Shown here: positions 1-5,911 of the stretch, one piece after another | How positions within the stretch are numbered: the stretch's first letter is position 1 | Layout of the letters: every line of letters begins with the position of its first letter | Program-made: the position numbers and the translations under genes | The notes under the pieces: model-generated | Databases searched by the model: none | Told to the model about the DNA's origin: nothing | The model's input: the letters and a program-made list of their open reading frames with translations, nothing else | NCBI GenBank assembly: GCA_041744735.1 | Contig: JBGTKH010000334.1 | Location: 1 to 10,928, forward strand | Source of the DNA: JBGTKH01 sp041744735 | Lineage (GTDB): Bacteria > Planctomycetota > Planctomycetia > Pirellulales > Pirellulaceae | DNA: 10,928 bases | Reading direction: 5' to 3'

Positions 1-617
1 CATTGCACGCGGTGCAGGTGCGCGGGGAGCTTGGGGTTGTGAAGATACGGATTCCAGCCCACGCGGGCCGTCGCCTCGCGGGCGCGCAGCCAGAGCAGAA
101 TCCGCGGGTCTTCGATCGACGTGGGCATCGCTTCTTCGACGACCGGACTATTCGGATCGAAGAACAGCAGCTTGCGCATCTTGTTGAAGTCGTCGATGAA
201 CAGTTCCGCCATTGGCGCGCCGTCCACGTGCAATCCGGCCGCGTTGACCATCACCAGTTTGTTGATCCGCTGCGGCCGAAGAATCGCGACTTCGACGCCG
301 ATCCACGCGCCGAGCGAAAAACCAACGACCGGCACTTGCTCCAAACCCACGGCATCCAGCAGATCGACGTAGTGCCACACCAGGTCCTGCATATCGTCGA
401 TCTCGTCGAGTCCTTCCGACAGTGCGAAGCCGGGATGGGCCGGTGCGTAGACGGTGAAGTGCTGAGCCAGCAAGTTGTGAAACGACGTCCAATCGGTCTC
501 GCCGCCGGCACTGTGCAGGTATAGCAGCGGCGGACCATTGCCGCCTCGCATGAGCTGCGTCTTCTTTCCGGCGACTTGAATGAACGTGGTTTCGTTGGCG
601 ATTTTTGGCGTGGTCAT
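1..617 (-). CDS. Alpha/beta hydrolase, C-terminus beyond left edge
   Basis: Reading leftward from the ATG at 615-617, the frame stays open for 205 codons to the window edge, so the stop and C-terminus are missing. The protein has the N-terminal half of an alpha/beta-hydrolase fold. LLYLHSAGG (residues 31-39) is the oxyanion-hole strand and turn, and VVGFSLGAW (97-105) is the nucleophile elbow with Ser101 as the likely catalytic serine. Asp170 or another acid in the cap region is possible, but the catalytic His would lie outside the window. There is no signal peptide, so it is probably cytoplasmic. It is co-directional with the flavin-dependent oxidoreductase to its right, 152 bp away with a large hairpin between them, so co-transcription is uncertain. 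The family covers esterases, C-C hydrolases and haloperoxidase-like enzymes, and the substrate cannot be assigned. The upstream ribosome site is weak. Confident of the fold, not of the reaction. Confidence 0.85.
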   Translation of the reverse strand, partial: MTTPKIANETTFIQVAGKKTQLMRGGNGPPLLYLHSAGGETDWTSFHNLLAQHFTVYAPAHPGFALSEGLDEIDDMQDLVWHYVDLLDAVGLEQVPVVGFSLGAWIGVEVAILRPQRINKLVMVNAAGLHVDGAPMAELFIDDFNKMRKLLFFDPNSPVVEEAMPTSIEDPRILLWLRAREATARVGWNPYLHNPKLPAHLHRVQ

Positions 618-696
618 GGTTTGGGCTTTACGGCTTCGGTTCGACGATCAGCATATGCGGAGGGGTTGCAAAACCATGGAGGGCAAAATCATAAAG

Positions 697-761
697 TTAG
701 CCGCTGGGCGCAAGCCCACGGGTTTCAAAGCACGACCCGCGGGCTTGCGCCCAGCGGCTAA
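697..761. repeat. 27-bp-arm inverted repeat (REP-like pair)
   Basis: The arms 697-723 and 735-761 match at 26 of 27 positions (one A/G difference) around an 11-nt loop. Each arm begins TTAGCC and can also fold alone: CCGC and GCGG flank a GGGC-GCAA-GCCC stem with a GNRA-type loop, slightly weakened in the left arm by the A. It lies between the stop of the oxidoreductase (770) and the start of the hydrolase (617). It could attenuate or end the oxidoreductase transcript, but no strong U-run follows it on the minus strand. Its layout resembles the GTAG-footed pairs elsewhere in the window, so a dispersed repeat is at least as likely as a terminator. Confidence 0.8.
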
Positions 762-769
762 ACTAATCG

Positions 770-1927
770 TTACGCTGTAGCCACCTCCGGGTTAAGTTCT
801 TTCCGCAAGGCCGGCATCACCTCTTGGGCGAACAGGGTCATGTTCTTACGAGTCAGGTCGGCCGGCAGCGTGCCGAGTTGGAACAGGCACAGCAGGTTGC
901 CGACACCCAGGTGGTCGATGTAGTGCAACAGCTTGTCGCGGACCGTGGCCGGGCTACCGATCATCGCGTACACGCCCTCCTCGATTTGCTCGCGCGTCTT
1001 TATGGTGTTTAAGAACTTGCCCAACGCTCGCTGGATGCCGGCGATCGAACGGGCGCTGGTGTAACCAGGGGGCAGCACAACCAGCCCTTTCAGCAAATTG
1101 CGAGCGAAATACCACAGGTGCTTTTCGTACTCGGCCCACGCCTGTTCGTCTGTCTCGGCCACGTAGGTCGGCAACAGCCAGCCGAGCTGTTCGGGATCGG
1201 CCGTGTAACCGTTCTTCTGACACGCCTCGCGGAAGCTGTCGAAGTTCTTCTTGAAAAAGTCAATGTGGAAGTAGGGGATGCCCATGTAGCTGAATCGCCG
1301 CTCGGCCACGAAATCGATCGTCTCTTTGCTGCCCGCGCCGGGAATCCAGATCGTGGGATGCGGCTGTTGCAGCGGCCGCGGCCAGGGGTTCACGTATTTC
1401 AGCTTCCAGTGTTTACCATAGTGTTCAAACGGCCCCGGCTCGGTCCAGCAGCGCAGGATCAGATCCAGCGCCTCGGAGTACATGCTGCGAGCGAACGTGG
1501 GATTGATCGTGAAGCTGTAATACTCCGGCCCGCCGCCCACGACCAGCCCGGCAATCAGCCGCCCGCCGCTAATCACGTCGATCATGGCGTACTCTTCCGC
1601 CACGCGCGTCGGCGGGTTGTACAGCGGCAGAGCGTTGCCGACCACCGCGATTTTCACCCGCTTCGTTTGCCGCGCCAGAATCGAACCCATCAGGTTCGGG
1701 CTGGGCATCGTGCCGTAGGCATTCTGATGGTGCTCGTTCACGCACACGCCGTCGAAGCCCAGTTCATCGGCCAGCACCAATTCGTCCAGATAGCGGTTAT
1801 ACAGTTTGTGCCCGTGCTGCGGGTCGTACAAAGAATTGGGCAGCCAAGTCCACGCCGATTCGTACTTCTCGTCAAAATCCGCCGGTAGCCGGTCCCAGGG
1901 CATCAAATGAAAAGTAAAAAACTTCAT
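770..1927 (-). CDS. LLM-class flavin-dependent oxidoreductase
   Basis: A 385-residue protein of the bacterial luciferase-like monooxygenase family: a TIM-barrel enzyme that uses reduced flavin (FMN or F420, unresolved) on an unknown substrate in the cytoplasm. Family features seen are the opening MKFFTFHLMPW, FDGVCVNEHHQ (58-68) at the flavin/substrate side, NPPTRVAEEYAMIDVISGGRL (104-124) and the following GLVVGGG (127-133), IWIPGAG in the middle, and a C-terminal GSPATVRDKL helix. Length is normal for the family. The ATG at 1925-1927 is chosen because it gives the family's usual N-terminus; an in-frame GTG at 1934-1936 would add three residues, and neither has a strong Shine-Dalgarno. It is divergent from the sulfotransferase and upstream of the hydrolase. 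A monooxygenase followed by a hydrolase hints at a small catabolic pair, which is inference only. Confidence 0.9.
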   Translation of the reverse strand: MKFFTFHLMPWDRLPADFDEKYESAWTWLPNSLYDPQHGHKLYNRYLDELVLADELGFDGVCVNEHHQNAYGTMPSPNLMGSILARQTKRVKIAVVGNALPLYNPPTRVAEEYAMIDVISGGRLIAGLVVGGGPEYYSFTINPTFARSMYSEALDLILRCWTEPGPFEHYGKHWKLKYVNPWPRPLQQPHPTIWIPGAGSKETIDFVAERRFSYMGIPYFHIDFFKKNFDSFREACQKNGYTADPEQLGWLLPTYVAETDEQAWAEYEKHLWYFARNLLKGLVVLPPGYTSARSIAGIQRALGKFLNTIKTREQIEEGVYAMIGSPATVRDKLLHYIDHLGVGNLLCLFQLGTLPADLTRKNMTLFAQEVMPALRKELNPEVATA

Positions 1928-2029
1928 TCCGCTCACGGTGGTTCGAGATGATTGCCGGTCAGATGCTTCAGAGTTCTAGCATGGCAAAACAACCGCATTG
2001 TTTCAAGCCCGAAGTGTGAAGGGGGTGAA

Positions 2030-2120
2030 GGGGTCGGGAGTCCTTTTCAGCTTTGGCGGTTGAGGCACGTAGCCACATTGATGCCGTCGGCCGCCAAAGC
2101 TGAAAAAGACTCCCGACCCC
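2030..2120. repeat. Long palindromic element in divergent gap
   Basis: The gap 1928-2238 between the divergent oxidoreductase and sulfotransferase genes holds one clear structure. Arms 2030-2059 and 2091-2120 are 30 bp long with one difference (C against T near the middle), around a 31-nt loop. The arms start GGGGTCGGGAGTC and end CTTTGGCGG. The position between two divergent starts argues against a terminator. Unlike the flagellar-cluster elements, the arms do not fold into small hairpins on their own. No convincing promoter was found in the rest of the gap. Confidence 0.8.
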
Positions 2121-2238
2121 GTTTCATCCGCTATGTCGAATCGCGGCGACTCGAATTACAATGGAGCCCTGATACACACGACTCGCCTCTGAACGAATTG
2201 ACTCATCACGTCCTCGGTGCCGACCCAAACATAACACG

Positions 2239-3387
2239 ATGTCTGTTTCTGTCGAACAATCCAAGCCGCGGAAGAGGAAGCCGGCACAGGTCAACACCTA
2301 CCCGTTCTGGTCGCCGCGGTTCTGGCATGGGATGCGCGTGCGGGCTTGGTTTGGGCTGTTGGCCCGACACCGCTTTCGTCTGCATCCGCTGCGGATTCCC
2401 ATGGCGGCGATCATCACACCTCTGTCGTTTATCAATTCACTGTTGCACCGCATCGAGCGGTTGCTGTTTGGCCGCCGCGTGGACGCGACCAGAATCACAC
2501 AGCCGCCGGTGTTCATCATTGGCCACTGGCGCAGCGGCACGACGTATCTGCATGAATTAATGGTGCGCGACGACCGCTTCGCCTTTCCCACCACGTATCA
2601 ATGCTTCGCGCCCAGCCATTTTCTGGTCAGCCAATGGAACGTGCCGTACTTGATGTGGTTTCTGCTGCCCGCCAAGCGGCCGATGGACAACATGGAAGCG
2701 GGCTTCGATCGTCCGCAGGAAGACGAATTTGCGCTGTGTGCGATGGGCGCCCCGACGCCTTACGAACGCATGGCGTTCCCCAACGACCCGCCGCCCTACA
2801 TGGAACTGCTCGACATGCAGGGCGTGGACGAGCGCGACTTGAAACGGTTCAAAGACGCGCTGCTGGAGTTCGTGAAGAAGCTGACGTTCAAAACCGGCAA
2901 GCGTCTGATCATGAAGTCGCCGCCGCACACGGGCCGCATCAAGCTGCTGGCCGAAATGTTCCCCGACGCGCGGTTCGTGCACATCGTGCGCGATCCGCTC
3001 GCTATTTTCCCATCGACGCGGCGCTTATGGCCGGCGCTCGACGCGGCTCAGGGTTTTCAATTCCCGCGCAATGAGCACTTGGACGAATATATCTTCGAAG
3101 CCTTCGACCGCATGTACAGCGGCTTCGAGAGCCAGCGGCCGTCGATCGACCCGTCACGAATTTGCGACGTGCGCTACGAGGATCTGATACGCGACCCCAT
3201 CGGCGAAGTGCGGGCCGTGTATGAAAAACTCGACCTCGGCGATTTCGAACCCGTGCGGGAGAAGCTGGAAGAATTCGTCGGCCAGCAGAAAGACTACAAA
3301 GTGAACCGCCACGAACTCGAACCCGAAATCACCGCCGAAATCCGCCGCCGCTGGGCAGGGTATTTTGAGAAGTACGGGTACGAGTGA
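2239..3387 (+). CDS. Sulfotransferase family protein
   Basis: A 382-residue protein with the two PAPS-binding signatures of the sulfotransferase superfamily. The 5'-phosphosulfate loop is VFIIGHWRSGTTYLHELM (91-108), a P-loop-like GxxRSGTT, and the 3'-phosphate site is ARFVHIVRDPLAIFPST (244-260) with Arg251 and Ser259 as the likely contacts. MKSPPHTGRIKLL (225-237) and VRYEDLIRDP (311-320) are also typical. It would transfer sulfate from PAPS to an unknown acceptor. A hydrophobic stretch near residues 52-68 and a basic N-terminus suggest membrane association, but no cleavable signal is evident. Length fits the Sulfotransfer_3-type family. The ATG at 2239 is the natural start and no good Shine-Dalgarno precedes it. 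It converges with flhB to its right. Planctomycetes encode many sulfatases and sulfotransferases, so its presence is unremarkable. Confidence 0.92.
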   Translation: MSVSVEQSKPRKRKPAQVNTYPFWSPRFWHGMRVRAWFGLLARHRFRLHPLRIPMAAIITPLSFINSLLHRIERLLFGRRVDATRITQPPVFIIGHWRSGTTYLHELMVRDDRFAFPTTYQCFAPSHFLVSQWNVPYLMWFLLPAKRPMDNMEAGFDRPQEDEFALCAMGAPTPYERMAFPNDPPPYMELLDMQGVDERDLKRFKDALLEFVKKLTFKTGKRLIMKSPPHTGRIKLLAEMFPDARFVHIVRDPLAIFPSTRRLWPALDAAQGFQFPRNEHLDEYIFEAFDRMYSGFESQRPSIDPSRICDVRYEDLIRDPIGEVRAVYEKLDLGDFEPVREKLEEFVGQQKDYKVNRHELEPEITAEIRRRWAGYFEKYGYE

Positions 3388-3391
3388 GGGG

Positions 3392-3426
3392 GATTTGCGA
3401 TTTTTGATTGGCGATTTTCGATTTAT
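3392..3426. repeat. Heptanucleotide tandem array, five GATTNNN units
   Basis: Five consecutive seven-base units begin with GATT: GATTTGC, GATTTTT, GATTGGC, GATTTTC, GATTTAT. They start five bases after the sulfotransferase stop. Together with the array at 3476-3503, which runs on the opposite strand, this makes an AT-rich, loosely self-complementary gap between convergent genes. It could help end transcription from both sides, but no GC-rich terminator stem is present. Confidence 0.75.
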
Positions 3427-3475
3427 TTGAGGATACGATCACTCGCCAACTCGACTCTCCATTGCTAACTCGACA

Positions 3476-3503
3476 ATCAAAAATCAAAAATCGAAAATCA
3501 AAA
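3476..3503. repeat. Heptanucleotide tandem array, four ATCAAAA units
   Basis: Four units: ATCAAAA, ATCAAAA, ATCGAAA, ATCAAAA. Read on the minus strand they are TTTTGAT/TTTCGAT, the same theme as the plus-strand array at 3392-3426, so the two arrays mirror each other around a 49-bp centre. The array ends six bases from the flhB stop codon (3509-3511). Confidence 0.8.
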
Positions 3504-3508
3504 ATTCC

Positions 3509-4594
3509 TTACCCTGCGTCTTTCAGTTTGGGCAACGTGCGGCCTTTTAGTTGGTAGACGTAGCGGAGCACTTCGGCCATGGCGGCGTATTGTTCGGCGG
3601 GGATGGCGTGATTGATTTCGACTTGCTTGTAGAGGACCCGCGCTAGTTCTTTGCGCTCGACGATGGGAATGCCGTTTTCCAGTGCCAAGCGGCGAATGCG
3701 CTGCGCGACGATGCCGGCGCCTTTGGCAACTACGACCGGCGCGGCCATCGTTTCCAGATCGTATTTCAGCGCGATGGCCAACTCCGTGGGATTGGTGACC
3801 ACGACGTCGGCACGCGGCACGGCGGAACTCAGACGGTTGAGCACAAGCTGCCGCTGAATGGCTCGACGCCGAGCCAGAATCTGCGGGTCGCCCTGCAACG
3901 TTTTCATTTCTTCACGCACTTCTTGCGGCGTCATGCGCAAGTCCTGCTCGTGTTTCCAGCGTTGATAGGCGAAGTCCAGGATTGCCAGTACCAGCAGCGC
4001 AACGCCGATTTTGAGGCACGTCCAAAGCGAAATCTCAGTGAGAAACAGCGCGATCTGCGGAACTTCTAATCCGCTCAGCGACAGGATTGCTTCGCGCTGA
4101 CTCGACAGACTCCACAACGCCACGACCCCGACGACCAGAATCTTGAACACGCCGAAGGCCAAACGAATCGCGTTGGTCATCGAGAACAACCGCGAGGCGC
4201 CTTTCAACGGATCGACACGCGACAGATCAAAGGCCAGCTTCTGCGGCAGAAACAGGAAACCGATTTGTCCCAGATTGACCGCGATGGCGATCAGCAGCAA
4301 CAGGCCGAAGATCGGCAGCGTGACGCGGCCCAGTCCCAGCATCAGTTCGTTCCACTGTGCCACGGCCGTGTCACGGTCGGCTGCCAGAAACGTCGGGCTG
4401 GCCAATTGTCGCTGGGTGAGCTCGCCCAAAAACGTGACGATCGAACTGCCCAGATACAGCAGCAGGGCCAGCGCACCGATCAGTAAGAGTGCGGATGCCA
4501 AGTCGTGGCTGCGCGCCACCTCGCCCTGCTCGCGCGCCTGCTGCCGGCGAAATGGGGTTGCGTCTTGCGATTTTTCGCCGAATTGCTCGGGCAT
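3509..4594 (-). CDS. flhB: Flagellar export switch protein FlhB
   Basis: This 361-residue inner-membrane component of the flagellar type III export gate switches substrate class from hook to filament. The N-terminus (SQDATPFRRQQAREQGEVA, 9-27) is the usual basic leader, followed by four membrane segments (about 33-56, 88-112, 143-163, 184-208). The cytoplasmic linker has the family motif RMTPQEVREEMK (220-231), and the C-terminal domain follows. The autocleavage site, normally NPTH, reads NPTE here (268-271, in VVTNPTELAIALKYD). Asn and Pro, the pair flanking the cut, are kept. It is the last gene of the run, starting 3 nt after the fliR stop (TAA GCG ATG), so coupled translation is likely. 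flhA does not follow; the next gene is a convergent sulfotransferase. Length and domains are complete. Confidence 0.97.
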   Translation of the reverse strand: MPEQFGEKSQDATPFRRQQAREQGEVARSHDLASALLLIGALALLLYLGSSIVTFLGELTQRQLASPTFLAADRDTAVAQWNELMLGLGRVTLPIFGLLLLIAIAVNLGQIGFLFLPQKLAFDLSRVDPLKGASRLFSMTNAIRLAFGVFKILVVGVVALWSLSSQREAILSLSGLEVPQIALFLTEISLWTCLKIGVALLVLAILDFAYQRWKHEQDLRMTPQEVREEMKTLQGDPQILARRRAIQRQLVLNRLSSAVPRADVVVTNPTELAIALKYDLETMAAPVVVAKGAGIVAQRIRRLALENGIPIVERKELARVLYKQVEINHAIPAEQYAAMAEVLRYVYQLKGRTLPKLKDAG

Positions 4595-4597
4595 CGC

Positions 4598-5383
4598 TTA
4601 CTCGCCGATATCTACGATCGCCGCGCGGAGAGCTTCGATCGACATTTCCGCCTGGTCCTGAAAAATCCACGCGACCGCACCCAGCGAAATCGACAGCGTG
4701 GCCAGCATGACCATCGTGTTGACGCTGAAGCCCACTGCGAACACGTTTAACTGCGGCAACGTGCGGCTGATCAGACCCATCACCAACACCGACAACAACA
4801 GCGCGACCATCACCGGTGCGGCCGCACGAATGCCGAGCATGAAACTTTGCGTCGTCACGTCAACCAATGCATTGACGATGGTCGGCGAGAATTCGGCGCT
4901 GCCGGGCGGCATTACTTGAAATGTGTCGAGCAGGGCACTCATCACCTGCCGATGGCCGCCGATGGCGACGAAAACGGCTAGCGTGACCAAGTCCATTAGT
5001 TGCGCAAAAATCGGCACGCTGCTATCGAAGCTGGGGTCGAAGATGTCGGCCAGGGACATGCCGCTCATCTGACCCATGATTTGGCCGGCCAGTTGCAGAC
5101 CGGTGAACAGGATCATCACTCCCAAGCCCAGCGCCAGTCCAATCACCGCTTCACGCCCAATCATGACCAACAGATTCAGCAAGTTGCCGGGCTGCTGGAC
5201 GTACGTGCCCCAATGCAACGGCGTGATGATTAGCGACAGACTCACCGCCAGCAATCCGCGCACCTGCATGGGCACGGACCGCGGACCGAACACCGGCGCC
5301 GTCATCACCAGGCCGCTGATTCGCGTCAGCACTAGCACGAAGACGAGGAACTGGTCGAGATAAAGTTGTAGGAGCGGTTGCAC
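4598..5383 (-). CDS. fliR: Flagellar export gate protein FliR
   Basis: A 261-residue polytopic membrane protein of the FliP5FliQ4FliR1 export gate. Family signatures are the first helix LVFVLVLTRISG, then VFGPRSVPMQVRGLLA (31-46), GREAVIGLALGLG (77-89), and SRTLPQLNVFAVGF (206-219). The GTG at 5381-5383 is chosen because it gives the usual short leader (about ten residues) before the first membrane segment. It has no Shine-Dalgarno and directly abuts a seven-base repeat array. The same frame is open further upstream to an ATG at 5516-5518, which overlaps the fliQ stop as TAATG. Starting there would add 45 polar residues read through a repeat pair, which is unlike the family and less likely. 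An N-terminal peptide would decide. Confidence 0.93.
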   Translation of the reverse strand: MQPLLQLYLDQFLVFVLVLTRISGLVMTAPVFGPRSVPMQVRGLLAVSLSLIITPLHWGTYVQQPGNLLNLLVMIGREAVIGLALGLGVMILFTGLQLAGQIMGQMSGMSLADIFDPSFDSSVPIFAQLMDLVTLAVFVAIGGHRQVMSALLDTFQVMPPGSAEFSPTIVNALVDVTTQSFMLGIRAAAPVMVALLLSVLVMGLISRTLPQLNVFAVGFSVNTMVMLATLSISLGAVAWIFQDQAEMSIEALRAAIVDIGE

Positions 5384-5418
5384 GGATGGATGAAGGATGA
5401 AAGTTGAAGGATGAGAGC
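5384..5418. repeat. Heptanucleotide tandem array before fliR
   Basis: Five seven-base units on the plus strand: GGATGGA, TGAAGGA, TGAAAGT, TGAAGGA, TGAGAGC. The array starts at the base next to the preferred fliR GTG, occupying the place where a ribosome binding site would be. On the minus strand it reads as TCATCCT-type repeats without an AGGAGG-like stretch. Confidence 0.75.
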
Positions 5419-5426
5419 ATTGATGA

Positions 5427-5490
5427 GTAGCCGAAGTCGCCAGACTTTGGCCGGATCTTGAGAAAACCAAACTCTGGCGAGTTCGGCTAC
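5427..5490. repeat. REP-like inverted pair, copy 1 (fliR-fliQ gap)
   Basis: Two hairpins face each other across a 16-nt spacer. The left one is GTAG (5427-5430), then CCGAAGTC, loop GCCA, GACTTTGG (5431-5450). The right one, read on the minus strand, is GTAG (5490-5487), CCGAACTC, GCCA, GAGTTTGG. The halves differ at two positions only, and these pair with each other inside each small stem (G-C against C-G). Homology with copy 3 (7546-7609) extends outward to about 5412-5520, including TTGACAAAGCATTA at the fliQ stop. A GTAG foot followed by a hairpin is the signature of REP sequences mobilised by TnpA-REP (RAYT) transposases. No such gene is in the window. Confidence 0.85.
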
Positions 5491-5517
5491 ATCGATCAGT
5501 ATACGATTGACAAAGCA

Positions 5518-5793
5518 TTAGCCGCCGGTGATTAGGCGGGGGATGTTGATGATTAGGTCTTCGGAGTATTCCATCATGCGCTGGACCAGCCACGGCAAGC
5601 AGAAGCTGAGGGCGACGACCATGGCGACAATTTTGGGGACGAAGGAAACCGTTTGATCCTGAATCTGCGTCAGCGCCTGAAGGAGGCCGATTACGAGCCC
5701 GACAAGCATACCGACCACCAGCATCGGCGCGCTGATCAGCAGCGAGATCATGATCGCCTCGCGGCCCAGATCGATGGCACTTTGTGCGTCCAT
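5518..5793 (-). CDS. fliQ: Flagellar export gate protein FliQ
   Basis: This 91-residue protein has two membrane helices (about 13-37 and 52-74) joined by the conserved loop LLQALTQIQDQTVSFVPKI (37-55), which is diagnostic for FliQ/EscS/SpaQ. It packs around FliP/FliR in the export gate of the inner membrane. The length matches the family (about 89 residues). The ATG at 5791-5793 is the only sensible start but has no Shine-Dalgarno; the bases before it belong to a seven-base repeat array. The stop (TAA, 5518-5520) lies in a TAATGCTTTGTCAA motif that recurs at the ends of fliN and fliL. It sits 118 bp after fliP and 134 bp before fliR, both gaps being repeat-filled. Confidence 0.96.
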   Translation of the reverse strand: MDAQSAIDLGREAIMISLLISAPMLVVGMLVGLVIGLLQALTQIQDQTVSFVPKIVAMVVALSFCLPWLVQRMMEYSEDLIINIPRLITGG

Positions 5794-5802
5794 AGGTTAA
5801 AG

Positions 5803-5851
5803 CAGTCAGCGGTCAGCGGTCAGCGGTCAGCAGTCAGCAGTCAGTACTCAG
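5803..5851. repeat. Seven-unit heptad array (CRGTCAG)
   Basis: Exactly seven consecutive heptads: CAGTCAG, CGGTCAG three times, CAGTCAG twice, TACTCAG. That is 49 bp, ending 9 bp from the fliQ start codon. It is one of two arrays that fill the fliP-fliQ gap. Confidence 0.9.
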
Positions 5852-5860
5852 TAATGGGCA

Positions 5861-5909
5861 TTTCGTCCTTCGTACTTAGTCCTTCGTACTTTGTACTTAG
5901 TCCTTCGTC
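5861..5909. repeat. Seven-unit heptad array (CTTMGTM)
   Basis: Exactly seven heptads: TTTCGTC, CTTCGTA, CTTAGTC, CTTCGTA, CTTTGTA, CTTAGTC, CTTCGTC. That is 49 bp, beginning two bases after the fliP stop (5912-5914) on the transcribed strand and 9 bp from the array at 5803-5851. The unit is unrelated to the neighbouring one, but period and length are the same. Confidence 0.9.
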
Positions 5910-5911
5910 CG

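Noticed and set aside
1118..1888. 256-codon open frame on the plus strand
   Set aside because: Antisense to the LLM oxidoreductase, low-complexity His/Arg/Gln-rich composition, and no family motif. A shadow of GC-rich coding sequence.
2198..2235. TTGACT resembling a -35 box upstream of the sulfotransferase
   Set aside because: No -10 hexamer at 16-18 bp; the nearest AT-rich match (CATAAC) is 26 bp away.
1952..2560. 202-codon plus-strand open frame covering the palindrome and the start of the sulfotransferase
   Set aside because: It passes through the palindrome and then overlaps the well-supported sulfotransferase in another frame; composition is not protein-like.
5803..5909. Possible CRISPR-like array in the fliP-fliQ gap
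   Set aside because: Units are 7 bp and contiguous with no spacers, and no cas gene is near. These are simple tandem repeats.
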